From the NCBI GenBank assembly GCA_913058555.1, contig CAJXRJ010000009.1:1-27449 (forward strand): DNA of 27,449 bases, written 5' to 3'. How positions within the stretch are numbered: the stretch's first letter is position 1; each line of letters begins with the position of its first letter. A program made the translations under genes and the position numbers. The notes below the pieces were generated by a model. The model was given only the letters and a program-made list of their open reading frames with translations, searched no databases and was not told the origin of the DNA. Shown in pieces: positions 1 through 9,189 of the stretch. The DNA is from an uncultured bacterium (GTDB taxonomy: Bacteria; Planctomycetota; UBA1135; GCA-002686595).

Positions 1-1140
1 CAGACGTTCCGCTGGAGCGTCACCCAGCCGAACTTCACCCGACGGCTCTTCCTCCCCGACGCGGGCAACGGCATCGCGTGGGCCCTCAGCCATGACGGAT
101 CCACCATCGTGGGAAACTACTACCCCTCGACTTCGACGATCTTCAGGCGCGCCTTTGTCTGGACCCAGCCCACGGGCGCTCAGCCCATCCACGACCTCGG
201 CTTCCATGACTCCGCGGCGCGAGGTGTCAGCGCGGATGGTCTGACCGTCGTCGGGTGGACCGAGACGCCGGGCTATGACTCCGAGGTGTTCTTTCACGTG
301 CTGGGCTCTCCCACGGTGCCTGTGGACCTGGGCTTTCCGTCCAGTCCGACGGGTCCCCTGCTGATCAGCGCGGATGGTTCAACGGCCGTCGGTTTGGCCG
401 ACCAGAGTGGGACGAGCCCAAGGCTCGCCTGGCGATGGACGCCCAGCGTCGGGGCGACTCTGTCGAACAGCGCGGCGAACTTCCCCGCAAGGCCCCAGGC
501 CGTGAGCGCGGATGGCGGCGTCGTCGTTGGAGACTCGTGGGCGAGCAACTACCTGGACGCCTTCCGATGGGACGTGAACGGTCTAACCCGATTGGAGTCC
601 CTCCACCCGGGAGGCCGTGCAGCGGCGACCGCAGTCACACCTGACGGCTTTGTCCTCGTCGGCTCCTCAGAGGCCGGGTCGGGCGAGTCTAGAGGCTTCC
701 TGGTTCGCGCCAATGAGACCCTGGGCGAGACGGTTTGCGCGCCTGGGATCCTGAATAGCACTGGTGCTTGGAGCCGGCTGCTCCTGCGAGGAAGCAACCG
801 ACCGGCGCTCGGAGCTCTTGAGCTGCACGCCGATCGACTTCCCCATGGCGCGACGACGATGTTCCTCGGTTCCCGCACCGCGACCAGCCCGCTCCCGATC
901 GCCAGTAGCCAGGGCTCTCTCTGCCTGGGTGCGACCGTGGTGCGCTTCATCGGACCCGGTCAGCTGAAGGTCGCCGACCAGAACGGAGAGGCTCAGCTTG
1001 ACCTGGATCTCACAACGCTTCCTGCTCCGCTGACGAGCGGGACCTGGGGGGAGCGCCTGTACTTCCAGGCGTGGCACCGAGACAACAACCCCGGCCCCAC
1101 GTCCAATCTGACCTCGGCGGCCGCGGTTCAGGTCTTCTAG
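1..1140 (+). CDS. Secreted HAF-repeat protein with shared C-terminal module (5' partial)
   Basis: The frame is open from base 1, so the N-terminus and any signal peptide lie outside the window; 379 residues are visible. The N-terminal two thirds carry repeats of the HAF type, seen as DGSTIVG, SADGLTVVG, SADGSTAVG, SADGGVVVG and TPDGFVLVG, each alternating with an F/W-R/T-W strand (AFVWT, AWRWT, AFRWD). HAF repeats occur in bacterial extracellular proteins and are thought to form propeller blades. From base 733 (VCAPG) the protein switches to the C-terminal module found in five other genes here: NSTG, SLCLG, YFQAWHRD and TSNLT, ending at VQVF. This copy is divergent, with GERLYFQAW where the others have GETWxFQAW. 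The function is unknown; an exported or surface protein is inferred. An IS family 1 remnant starts 86 bp after the stop. Confidence 0.85.
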   Translation, partial: QTFRWSVTQPNFTRRLFLPDAGNGIAWALSHDGSTIVGNYYPSTSTIFRRAFVWTQPTGAQPIHDLGFHDSAARGVSADGLTVVGWTETPGYDSEVFFHVLGSPTVPVDLGFPSSPTGPLLISADGSTAVGLADQSGTSPRLAWRWTPSVGATLSNSAANFPARPQAVSADGGVVVGDSWASNYLDAFRWDVNGLTRLESLHPGGRAAATAVTPDGFVLVGSSEAGSGESRGFLVRANETLGETVCAPGILNSTGAWSRLLLRGSNRPALGALELHADRLPHGATTMFLGSRTATSPLPIASSQGSLCLGATVVRFIGPGQLKVADQNGEAQLDLDLTTLPAPLTSGTWGERLYFQAWHRDNNPGPTSNLTSAAAVQVF

Positions 1141-1226
1141 CCGACGACTCGGGCCTTCTGCGCCTGACGTGGTCGAGAGAACAGTCGGAGAGGCCCTGCG
1201 CCTACCGTGAACCCGTCTGCGCCGCC

Positions 1227-1575
1227 GTAGTGTCCGATCGGTGCGCCCGCGCCCTGACGGGACCGTGAAGGCCGGTCTCCTGCGGGCATGCTCACCGACG
1301 GCCTCCCGCTGCGCGCCCCGCTCCTGACCGTCGGGGGCAGGGCCAGCCGAGGCAGCAGCGCACGCTCGAATACCTGATGGAGGAGAACCGCTTTCTCAAT
1401 GAGCAGCTTGGCGGCCGGCGGCTTCGACTTTCGAATGATCAGCGTAGGAGGTTGGCCGAGAAGGGGAAGCAGCTCGGTCGGCCCTTTCTGGGGCGTGTGG
1501 TTTCAATCGTGACCCCGGACACGGTGATGCGTTGGCATCGGCAACGCATCGCGGCCAAGTGGACGTACAACAGCC
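1227..1575 (+). mobile_element. 5' remnant of IS family 1 (transposase N-terminus)
   Basis: The left end reads GTAGTGTCCGATCGG and is followed by the GCGCCCTGACG and ACCGTGAAGGCC blocks that also open the copies at 4369 and 15371. A degraded transposase N-terminus follows (EYLMEENRFLNEQLGGRR, NDQRRRLAEKGKQLGR, VTPDTVMRWHRQ). Homology to the other copies ends near 1575, just after the AKWTY motif. The helix-turn-helix remains are present, but the whole integrase catalytic core and the right end are missing. The short frame 1377-1601 belongs to this remnant and is not an independent gene. This is a dead fragment between two propeller genes. Confidence 0.85.
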
Positions 1576-1597
1576 CGGGATCATTTTTGACAACTCG

Positions 1598-1607
1598 GTG
1601 ACGTCAC
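1598..1607. promoter_or_regulatory. Perfect 10-bp palindrome upstream of the 1688 gene
   Basis: GTGACGTCAC is self-complementary and lies about 80 bp before the ATG at 1688, in the short stretch of unique sequence left after the IS remnant. A perfect TTGACA sits just upstream at 1587-1592, but I see no convincing -10 box at the right spacing. It could be an operator or part of a promoter; a 10-bp palindrome can also occur by chance. Confidence 0.2.
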
Positions 1608-1687
1608 GTCCGTCGGACAATTCCCTTGGAGGCTAATCTGGCATCAACTACGACCCAATCGTCGCCCAGATCCATGCTCGCAACAGA

Positions 1688-4339
1688 ATGACTTCAAGGC
1701 CTAATCTCGCCGTCCTTCAGCTCGTCACCACCTCTCTGACTTGCTCCGTCGCCGCAGCCCAGTTCGGAGAGATTCGAACGCTTACCGAAGTCCGCTCGAG
1801 TGTCGCCGTTGACTCTATCGCGCTGGATCTGGACAGGGACGGGCACCTCGATCTACTGACGGCGTCAGCCAAGAATGGCGAGCTGGTGTTTTACCGGGGC
1901 CTTGGAGGCGGGGATTTTGCTGCTCCGCTGTTGTTGGATTCAGGAGTCGGCGGCGTCAGCGGTCTGGGAGTGCTGGATGTCGACGGTGACGGGGACAAGG
2001 ACCCGGTTCTCCTCTCCACGGGCAACGCTGCGATTCAATGGTACGAACAAGTCTCCAACGGGCGTTTCTCGGCCGCGCATGTACTTGTGACGGTGCCTCA
2101 GCTGACGGACGGGTTTGCATGCGCGGACCTAGACGGCGACCAGGACAGCGACCTTGTGATCGTCAACTCGGCAACGGGTCGGGTCGATTGGCTCGAGAAC
2201 ATGCTGCCGGTGACGTTCTCAGCTATTCCGCAAGTCATCGGCCAGCTCGCCGGAGCCGGATCGGTCGAAGTGGAGGATCTCGATGGTGATGGAGACACGG
2301 ACGTCTACGTGTACTCGACAACGCGCCTCGCTGCCTTCGAGAGCCTATCCGGAGGCGTCTCATGGGTCCGATTCCCCGGGAACCAGGCGCTCTACGAAGA
2401 TCTCACCTCTGTGCGCGCGGGTGATGTGGACGGGGATGGTGCCATCGACTTGATGGTCGTCGCCGACTATTCAGGCGAGCGCCAGCTGAGCCTGCATCGC
2501 AACCTGGGAGCGTCCTTTGCCCCACGGACTCAGATCGTGAGGGAGAATCATGCAAAGGACGCCATGCTCTACGACACCGACGGCGATGGCCTGCATGAGC
2601 TGCTCGTTGGCAGAGAGTCGGTCGCCACGGGTCAGGGGGCAGTGCTCGCACTGGAGAATCACGGGGGCGGCGTATTTGGACCTCTTTGGGTCTCGACTTC
2701 GTATGCGGCAAGCGCCAACAGGCTGCTGGCCGTTGATCTGGACGCTGACGGAGTCGACGACGTCGTTTGCACAAGCCGATTCGAATCGACGCCTGTCGGG
2801 CGCCTGATGAATGACGGTGCAGGCAATTGGGCGCCCTTCAGGACCATCTCATCCAGTGGCGCTATCGCGCCGAAGGACTCCGTGTTCGTGGATTTCGATG
2901 GAGACGGTGTGCGAGATCTCCTCGTGGCGTCCTATCGGCCGGGGGGGCTTGTGGGCGTGCCCAATCCTGGGTCCCTTGCCTGGTATCCGGGAATGGGCGG
3001 TGGCCGCTTTGGCCTTGCCGGGCACATTCCCATCGCAGGGGTCCAGACCTACGACGTCGTTGCGGAGGATCTCGATGGCGATGGAGATCCGGATCTCGTG
3101 ACCTCCGGGAGGCCGACAGAGGTGCGCGAGAACCTTGGTGGCGGCCGGTTTGGCACGAGAATCAACCTCGATACAGGCCAGCAGAACCGGGATGTTGCGG
3201 CCGGAGATCTGAATGGTGACGGGCTCGCCGACATTGTCGTTAGCGCTGGCAACGTCGGCGTCATGTGGTTTCCCAATCAGGGTGGAATGGTGTTCGGAGC
3301 GGCGCTGCAGCTTCCGGGTACGGGACCGAGCCTCGGGGTCGATGTTGAGGACATGGACGGAGACGGCGACAAGGACGTTCTCTTCATCCAGATCTCACCG
3401 TCGCAGGCGAAGTGGTCCGAGAACCTTGGCGGCGGAGCGTTCGGACCACCGCAGGTACTCGCGGGTGCCAATGAGTTGTTCCAGGAACCCAAAGAGATCA
3501 CGGCGCGTGATATGGATGCGGATGGCGTCATGGACGTCGTCGCCGGTGGCTGGAGGAGCACCTTCTTTGTGCGCGGGCTCAGAGGCGGTTCCTTCATGGC
3601 CGCGGAACGCGTAGCAGAGTTGCCCGCCTGGGATTTGAAGGACTTCGGAATCGGTGACGTCGACGGCGACGGATCGCTCGATATCGTCGTCAAGGCCTTC
3701 TTGCCCGGGGGGGCCTCGTTCCCGATTCGCTGGTCTCGGAATCTTGGCGGAGGCGTGTTCGCCGCCACGCAATCCCTCACTGACAACGCCGAGCAGCCCG
3801 AGTTCTTGGTTCTGGACGACGTCGACGGTGACGGCGATGACGACGTCTTGTTCGGAAGTCGCTCGGATGATGAGGTCCGATGGATCGAGAACCTCGTAGC
3901 CGGCAGCCTTTTTCCAGAGCGGATCGGCGCCGCCTTCTGCGGGCCAGCGCCGGTCAACTCGACGGGCGGCTCCGCCCGGATGGCCGCCGAAGGGAGCGAT
4001 CGGGTGGCGGACGGCGACATCACACTCCTCGCGAACGGTCTGCCAGCGCAGGCGTTTGGCCTGTTCTTCCGTGGCCGACATCTGGGCTTCGATCCTCTGC
4101 TGGCCGGTGGGGAAGGCAACCTGTGCCTGGGCTCGCCCCTGGGGCGGTTCCTCAACTCTGTCCAGAACGCGACCGACGAAGGGGTCATGGCTCACCGAAT
4201 CGATATGCAATCGATCCCCTTGTCGCTGAACGTCTCGGCCCAGCCCGGCGAAACCTGGTACTTCCAGGCCTGGTACCGCGACAACAACTCCGGAGCCACC
4301 TCCAACCTGACCGACGGCCTGGCGATCACGCTACGCTGA
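1688..4339 (+). CDS. Secreted FG-GAP/VCBS double beta-propeller protein with shared C-terminal module
   Basis: The protein has 883 residues. The ATG at 1688 starts a signal peptide (MTSRPNLAVLQLVTTSLTC, then SVAAAQ before the mature end). The body contains 14 calcium-binding loops of the DxDxDGxxD type, such as DLDRDGHLD, DVDGDGDKD, DLDGDGDTD and DMDADGVMD, spaced about 50 residues apart and each followed by a hydrophobic strand and often by an ENLGGGxF strand. This is the integrin alpha-like FG-GAP/VCBS repeat, and 14 copies would fit two seven-bladed propellers. From residue 750 (FCGPAPVNSTGG) to the end runs the module shared with five other genes (NLCLG, GETWYFQAWYRD, TSNLT). An exported, calcium-dependent surface or extracellular protein is inferred; the ligand is unknown. 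There is no Shine-Dalgarno motif. Large minus-strand frames inside it (for example 3277-4188) are shadows. Confidence 0.92.
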   Translation: MTSRPNLAVLQLVTTSLTCSVAAAQFGEIRTLTEVRSSVAVDSIALDLDRDGHLDLLTASAKNGELVFYRGLGGGDFAAPLLLDSGVGGVSGLGVLDVDGDGDKDPVLLSTGNAAIQWYEQVSNGRFSAAHVLVTVPQLTDGFACADLDGDQDSDLVIVNSATGRVDWLENMLPVTFSAIPQVIGQLAGAGSVEVEDLDGDGDTDVYVYSTTRLAAFESLSGGVSWVRFPGNQALYEDLTSVRAGDVDGDGAIDLMVVADYSGERQLSLHRNLGASFAPRTQIVRENHAKDAMLYDTDGDGLHELLVGRESVATGQGAVLALENHGGGVFGPLWVSTSYAASANRLLAVDLDADGVDDVVCTSRFESTPVGRLMNDGAGNWAPFRTISSSGAIAPKDSVFVDFDGDGVRDLLVASYRPGGLVGVPNPGSLAWYPGMGGGRFGLAGHIPIAGVQTYDVVAEDLDGDGDPDLVTSGRPTEVRENLGGGRFGTRINLDTGQQNRDVAAGDLNGDGLADIVVSAGNVGVMWFPNQGGMVFGAALQLPGTGPSLGVDVEDMDGDGDKDVLFIQISPSQAKWSENLGGGAFGPPQVLAGANELFQEPKEITARDMDADGVMDVVAGGWRSTFFVRGLRGGSFMAAERVAELPAWDLKDFGIGDVDGDGSLDIVVKAFLPGGASFPIRWSRNLGGGVFAATQSLTDNAEQPEFLVLDDVDGDGDDDVLFGSRSDDEVRWIENLVAGSLFPERIGAAFCGPAPVNSTGGSARMAAEGSDRVADGDITLLANGLPAQAFGLFFRGRHLGFDPLLAGGEGNLCLGSPLGRFLNSVQNATDEGVMAHRIDMQSIPLSLNVSAQPGETWYFQAWYRDNNSGATSNLTDGLAITLR

Positions 4340-4368
4340 TTCGGGGGACGACCCCAATCCTCAACCGC

Positions 4369-4934
4369 GTACTGTCCCTTCGGTGTGCCTACGCCCTGAC
4401 GGTACCGTGAGGCCCGATGTCCTGGGGGCATGCTCAAGGACTGCCTCCCTCTCCGTGCCCTGCTCTTGACCGTCGTCGGCTGGGTCAGCCGCGAGCAGCA
4501 GCGCGCGATGGAGTACCTCATCGTGGAGAACCGAGTTCTCAAAGAGTAGCTCGGCGATCGGCGGCTTCGACTCACGAACGATCAGCGCCGGCGGCTGGCT
4601 GAGAAGGGGAAGCAGCTCGGTCGGCGGCTTCTGGGGCGTGTGGCAACGACCGTGACCCCGGACACGATCATGCGTTGGCATCGGCAGCCGATCGCCGCGA
4701 AGTGGACCTTCAAGAGTCGTGCGGCCGGTCAGCCCGGGGTCATGCGCGAGATCCGCGCGCTACGGGAGTACGGGGCGCACCACAACCACGAGCGGCCGCA
4801 CCAAGGAATCGGCAATCGCGTGGTCGATCGCTCGCCTAAGCTCGGCTCATCGTCGCTCCGCTTGATCACCGGGAATGAGCGCCTGGCGGTCTCATGAGGC
4901 ACTACAGGGCGTCGGCTTAGCGATGGGACTGTAC
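4369..4934 (+). mobile_element. Internally deleted copy of IS family 1 with both ends (MITE-like)
   Basis: The left end GTACTGTCCCTTCGG (4369) and the right end GGGACTGTAC (4925-4934) form an imperfect inverted repeat of about 31 bp whose inner part is YACGCCCTG / CAGGGCGTCGG. Inside, the transposase N-terminus has a stop after RVLKE, then runs open through RRRLAEKGKQLGRRLLGRV, TPDTIMRWHRQ and VMREIRAL. Near 4760 it jumps in frame to REYGAHHNHERPHQGIGNRV, the extreme C-terminus. Against the copy at 15371 about 590 bp are missing, which removes the complete DDE core. The element cannot encode an active transposase but keeps the termini needed for mobilisation in trans. It starts 29 bp after the stop of the upstream propeller gene. 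Confidence 0.88.
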
Positions 4935-5215
4935 GCCCTCGGTGCTCTAGAGCCAACGGGCTCGCGCCGTCCGGTTCCAGCACGCTCAAGGCCTTGAACT
5001 GCGTCTTGGAGTGTCAGCCCGCGGACCTTCTGGCCCTATGACCCCGCCGATACCCAGACGCACTCGCTGCCGCCGGTGCGAACCCCTGATTCCGGAGCCC
5101 AGGTCTCGTATCGGGCGTAGGTGAGCTGGTTCGCAGAATCATGCAACGATATCGGGCCTCGCCGTCACCATACTAGACCCTTGTCTTCTCCCAGCTCGAC
5201 CCTCAGCATCCTCCC
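4935..5215. other. Intergenic region upstream of the 5216 gene
   Basis: I see no gene here. A small structured stretch at about 4939-4983 has GTGCT pairing with AGCAC around an inner GAGCC-AACG-GGCTC hairpin. It does not fold as a tRNA. The promoter of the 5216 gene should lie in the last 150 bases, but no clear -35/-10 pair is visible. Confidence 0.4.
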
Positions 5216-7855
5216 ATGCAACGACGACTCCTCCTCCTTACTAGCTGCCTTCTGCTATCGCCCCTCAGCGCAGCCCAGGACATCTTCCCCCGCACTGAGC
5301 AGCTCTGGGAGGGCGTCACATCACCTTCGGCCGTCGCGGTGGGCGACTTTGATGGTGACGGGATCAATGACGTAGTCGCCGTAAACTCAGGCTCGGCCAC
5401 GCACGTGCTCCGCGGCCTCGGCGGTGGCAACTTCGACCGGCCCCGGCCAACGCCGCGTGTGGGAAGCCTCACGAGGGCTCTCTTGGTCGCCGACCAGAAT
5501 GCAGATGGGAGGCCAGACATCTACGTCCAGTCGACAATGAGCTCCGAGACGAAGGTCACTCTACTGCGCAACCGGGGCAACTTTGAGTTCGAGCCCATTC
5601 CCGTGGCCTTGCTTTCCACGGGCCTGAGCGTCACGTGGTGGGAGAGCGCGGACACTAACGGTGACGGGTTGGAGGACCTCATTCTCTCGGTGGAACCGAG
5701 TTTCACTGGCGGGACCCTTGGGACGGGGCTCATTGTTTGGAGAGCGAGCGGAGCCGCCTTCGAACCCGTTCCTCTCACCGTTCAAACGGGGCGCACCTCG
5801 CGCTTTCGGGCCGAGAACCTGGTCGGGGATGGCCTTCCGGATCTGCTGTTTCGCTCGCTGCCGGGGGGGCAATGGCAGGTCGCGGAGAACCTCGGGGCCG
5901 GTGGCTTCGGAGCTCCGACGCTGCCCTTCTCCACCACGCTCGACACCCTGCCCCTTGTGGACCTTGCCGATCTCGATGGGGATGGTGACCTCGACGTCTA
6001 CGGCATCGACGAGCCAGGGTCGCAGCAGGTCTTCGTCGCGGAATCCTTCGGTGGGCTCAATCTGGGTCCAGCTATGGCAGTCGCACTTCCGTTCGAGCCA
6101 CGGGAAATCCGTTTTCGTCCGCGTGATCTGACGGGCGATGGCATGGATGATCTGTTCCTGTTCGAGCAGGGGACGTTGAATCCTAGAGTCTACGTGGTCG
6201 AATCCGTCGGCGGTTTGGCGTTCGCCGCCGCGCGCCCCCTCGAATCCACCCCCTCGGCCTTGGGCTTCGGTGACCTTACCGGGGACGGAATCCCCGAGCT
6301 CTTGGGCGACTCGGGGGCCCGCTTGTCCTACGCGGAACGAAGCAGTGGGTCCGGCGCGGAGTTTTTCGGCCCGCTGCAGGAATTTACTCTGGAGATGGGG
6401 CGTGTCCAGGGCTTGATCACCGCGGACCTGGACGGCGACACTGACGCCGACATCCTCTTTCTCGGGGAATTCGTCGGACTTCAATGGCTCCGCAACGATG
6501 GTGCTCTGCGCTTCGCCAGGCCAGAGCTCATCGAAGGTCCTGGGACGACGCGTACCCTGCTCCGCATGGAAGACATGAACGGGGACGGTGCGGACGATCT
6601 GATCGTCAGGAGTGAACCCAATGGCGGACTTGCTGTCCGGCTCCGACAGGGCGCCTTGGACTTTGCGCCTCCGGTCACTATCTCGTCGCTCAATCAACTC
6701 ACTCTCCAGGAGATCATTCCGACGAACTTCGACTCGGACGGTGACACAGACCTGATTCAGCACCAAGGCGGCGGCATCGTCGAGCTGTATTCCTTGCGCA
6801 ACTCAGGAAACGGCACGTCTTTTTCGCGCACGCTGATCATTCGCTCGACGGACGGCATCCGTTTGGTGGCCGTGCTCGACGCAGACGGAGACGGCTTTGA
6901 CGACCTCGTTACTTTTGCGGGCAGCGACGTCAATCTGCGCCTCGGACTCGGCGATGGCTCTTTTGGCACGGACACGCTACTTGAGTCGAGCCTCCAGAGC
7001 CGGGCGTGGGCAGGGATCGGTGACTTCGACCTCGACGGAGATCTCGACGTCCTTGTAGACCGTTTTGGGGACGGTCAGCTCATGTGGGCGGAGAATCTTG
7101 CCAACGGAACGCTGGGGTCCTTCCAAGGCACGGGGCTGTTCCTGGGTCTCCACGCTGGCGGGGCGGAGATTCTCGACATCAACCACGATGGCGTCGTAGA
7201 CGTTGTGATCAACCGGCCAACCGGTCAAGCGAACCAGGACATCGTTCTTCTCGGGCTCCCGGGTGGGGCCTTCGAGCCCGGACAGCCGGTCGGCGAGGCA
7301 ATCGGGAGTTGGGCGGACACTAGCTTCGAAGATCTTGACGGCGACGGCGATCTCGACGGCCTTTCGTTCGCGCAGACAGGCATTGGGGTGCACAAGAACA
7401 CGGTGTTCGACAGCGCCGGAGTGGCGCCGCTCATCTGCGAATTCGGGGAAATCAACTCCGCTGGACTGCGCGGGCAGCTGGCGGCGTACGGCAACCCGAG
7501 CGCGACGTCCAGCGACCTTTATCTACAGGCCATTCGCCTGCCGCAGGACCAGTTCGGCATCTTCGCGGGTTCGCTGACGCTGACCGAACCGACGGCGGTC
7601 GCCGGATCCCTCGGATCCATCTGCCTCGCGGGCTCGATCGGACGCTACGACGCGCCGTCGCAGATCCAGTCCAGCGGCGCCTCCGGCTCCTTCTCGATTC
7701 CGCTGGACCCCACGGCTCTCGAAACGAGCACCGGACAGGTTCCGGCCGTGGTCGGCGAGACGTGGTTCTTCCAGGCCTGGCACCGCGACCTCACGCCCGG
7801 CGGAGCAGCGAGCAGCAACTTCACCGGAGCGCTGCTGATCAGGTTCACGCCGTGA
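5216..7855 (+). CDS. Secreted FG-GAP/VCBS double beta-propeller protein with shared C-terminal module
   Basis: The protein has 879 residues and is a paralogue of the 1688-4339 product. The ATG at 5216 opens a clear signal peptide (MQRRLLLLTSCLLLSPLSAA before QDI). I count 14 calcium-loop repeats (DFDGDGIND, DQNADGRPD, DTNGDGLED, NLVGDGLPD, DLDGDGDLD, DLTGDGMDD, DLTGDGIPE, DLDGDTDAD, DMNGDGADD, NFDSDGDTD, DADGDGFDD, DFDLDGDLD, DINHDGVVD, DLDGDGDLD). The number equals that of its neighbour and is consistent with two seven-bladed propellers. The shared module begins at residue 740 (ICEFGEINSAG) and includes SICLAGSIGRY, GETWFFQAWHRD and SSNFT. Export is supported; the binding partner is unknown. 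The start is preceded by pyrimidines (CATCCTCCC) and not by a Shine-Dalgarno motif. The 401-residue minus-strand frame at 5561-6766 is a shadow. Confidence 0.92.
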   Translation: MQRRLLLLTSCLLLSPLSAAQDIFPRTEQLWEGVTSPSAVAVGDFDGDGINDVVAVNSGSATHVLRGLGGGNFDRPRPTPRVGSLTRALLVADQNADGRPDIYVQSTMSSETKVTLLRNRGNFEFEPIPVALLSTGLSVTWWESADTNGDGLEDLILSVEPSFTGGTLGTGLIVWRASGAAFEPVPLTVQTGRTSRFRAENLVGDGLPDLLFRSLPGGQWQVAENLGAGGFGAPTLPFSTTLDTLPLVDLADLDGDGDLDVYGIDEPGSQQVFVAESFGGLNLGPAMAVALPFEPREIRFRPRDLTGDGMDDLFLFEQGTLNPRVYVVESVGGLAFAAARPLESTPSALGFGDLTGDGIPELLGDSGARLSYAERSSGSGAEFFGPLQEFTLEMGRVQGLITADLDGDTDADILFLGEFVGLQWLRNDGALRFARPELIEGPGTTRTLLRMEDMNGDGADDLIVRSEPNGGLAVRLRQGALDFAPPVTISSLNQLTLQEIIPTNFDSDGDTDLIQHQGGGIVELYSLRNSGNGTSFSRTLIIRSTDGIRLVAVLDADGDGFDDLVTFAGSDVNLRLGLGDGSFGTDTLLESSLQSRAWAGIGDFDLDGDLDVLVDRFGDGQLMWAENLANGTLGSFQGTGLFLGLHAGGAEILDINHDGVVDVVINRPTGQANQDIVLLGLPGGAFEPGQPVGEAIGSWADTSFEDLDGDGDLDGLSFAQTGIGVHKNTVFDSAGVAPLICEFGEINSAGLRGQLAAYGNPSATSSDLYLQAIRLPQDQFGIFAGSLTLTEPTAVAGSLGSICLAGSIGRYDAPSQIQSSGASGSFSIPLDPTALETSTGQVPAVVGETWFFQAWHRDLTPGGAASSNFTGALLIRFTP

Positions 7856-7863
7856 GGGAAGAG

Positions 7864-7929
7864 GGCCCGCCCGCCTGTGCCTCTCATGGCCCGTTCAGGG
7901 GTTCCCTCGACGCGCAGCACGGGCGGGCT
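7864..7929 (+). terminator. GC-rich inverted repeat after the 5216-7855 gene
   Basis: GCCCGCCCG near 7865 is complementary to CGGGCGGGC near 7920, with GTGC/GCAC extending the stem and about 40 bases between the arms. It lies 10 bp after the stop. There is no T tract, so a factor-independent terminator is only a possibility; it may instead be the edge of the following IS remnant. Confidence 0.3.
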
Positions 7930-8900
7930 GACGCGTCGAGGCTGCCATAGCGGATGCGCGGATGCCCGTCCTCACGGAGCTGGTCGCGTTGCTTCGCCTG
8001 GCGACGAGAGGCCGTACGCCGTTCGTGCTGGAGAACGTCGCGCTGCGCCATCAGCTAGCCGTCCACAAAAGAAGCGTGGGGCGCCCAAACATCAACGAGC
8101 GCATCTTCTGGATCACGGTCATGCGGATGCTGAAGGACTAGCGCGACGCCGTTGTCATTGTTCAAAGGGCAACGGTCATCAAGTGGTCTCGGAGTGGCTT
8201 CCGTCATGACTGGCGCAGGAAGTCCCGGACGAAGCCAGGCCGCCCGCCGATAGCGATGGCGGTCATCATGCTCATCAAGCGGATGTGCGCAGAGAACGTC
8301 ACGCGGGGAGCGCCACGGATCAAGGACGAGCTGGCCTTGCTCGGGCACACGGTCGCAATCTCGACCGTCGCAAAGTACTTGGTGCGCATGCGACGGACCG
8401 AGCCAGATCAGTGGTGGAAGACGTTCCTTCAGAACCACATGGCAGCGACCGCAGCTTGCGACTTCTGAGTTGTGCCGACGGTCACGTTCCCGCGGCAGTT
8501 CTGCTTTGTCGTGGTGTCGCTCGACAGACGCCACATCCGGCACGTCAACGTCACCAGGCATCCCACGGACGAGTGGGTCGCCCAACAGATGGTCGAGGCG
8601 CTTCCGGGCGATCGGTGGGTCCCACGGTCCCTCCAGCGTGATCGTGACGGCGCTTACGTCTGGGCGTTCCGCTGGAAGCTGGAGGCCCTGGGCATCGACG
8701 AGCTGGTCTGCGCCGAAGTCTCCTTGGCAGAATGCACACGTGGACCGCCTCATCGGGAGCATCCGCCGGGCATCCACGGTGCGCATCATTCCGGTGGGGG
8801 AGAAGCGCCCGCTGCGGACGGTCAGGGAGTACGTCGAGTACTACAACAACGATCGACCGCACCAATCACTGGATGGAAACGCACCGACGCGACGTGCGAT
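7930..8900 (+). pseudogene. Decayed integrase-type transposase, IS family 2, copy 1
   Basis: From ATG 7962 the reading is MPVLTELVALLRLATRG, LENVALRHQLAV, KRSVGRPNI, then a stop at 8139-8141. The same frame resumes with KPGRPP, ENVTRGAPRIKDEL and WWKTFLQNHM and hits a second stop at 8466-8468. It continues through FVVVSLDRRHIRHVNVTRHP and SLQRDRDGAY to about 8727. There the homology moves to the next frame as PKSPWQNAHVDRLIGSIRR and YVEYYNNDRPHQSLDG. This is the rve (retroviral integrase) fold of IS3/IS481-type transposases. The usual catalytic glutamate position (VERLIGS in relatives I know) reads VDRLIGS. Two stops, one frameshift and a changed catalytic residue make it inactive. The right end could not be placed; nothing recognisable lies between about 8900 and 9138. 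Confidence 0.85.
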
Positions 8901-9138
8901 TGAAGGCGCCGGTGAGGTTGTCGCGCGCCCCCTTTCGTGGCGGGCTGCACGACCACTACTCGCGCGCCGCGTGGCACCAAGAGTCTGCCGTTCAGTGGGC
9001 AAGGTGTCTCTTGATCAGACTGCTCAACCTCCGCCTCGCTCGATTTCAGCCTTCGGGAAGCCGCGTCACGGGGCATATGGCGTTTTCGGCAGGGGCAACC
9101 TGTTGAGCCGGCGACGTTTCGTACATCACGACCTCACA

Positions 9139-9174
9139 GCGGCGGAGCGGCGCCGTTCGTGGCGCGCTCCGCCG
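9139..9174 (-). terminator. Strong hairpin 3' of the Vps62-like gene
   Basis: GCGGCGGAGCGGCGCC pairs with GGCGCGCTCCGCCGC around the loop GTTCGT, giving a 15-pair stem with one bulged base. It is 16 bp beyond the minus-strand stop at 9190, where a terminator for that gene is expected. No T run follows on the minus strand, so it may act with Rho or as an RNA 3'-end stabiliser. Confidence 0.6.
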
Positions 9175-9189
9175 CTTCTCATCCACCGA

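Noticed and set aside
3277..4188. 303-residue minus-strand frame
   Set aside because: It is antisense to the VCBS repeats; its repeated SPSPS runs are the mirror of DGDGD codons.
4935..5110. tRNA-like stretch with GGTTCC and paired ends
   Set aside because: No four-arm cloverleaf or anticodon arm can be drawn; only two small stems pair.
5561..6766. 401-residue minus-strand frame
   Set aside because: It is a shadow of the 5216-7855 propeller gene in GC-rich DNA; no domain or signal peptide.
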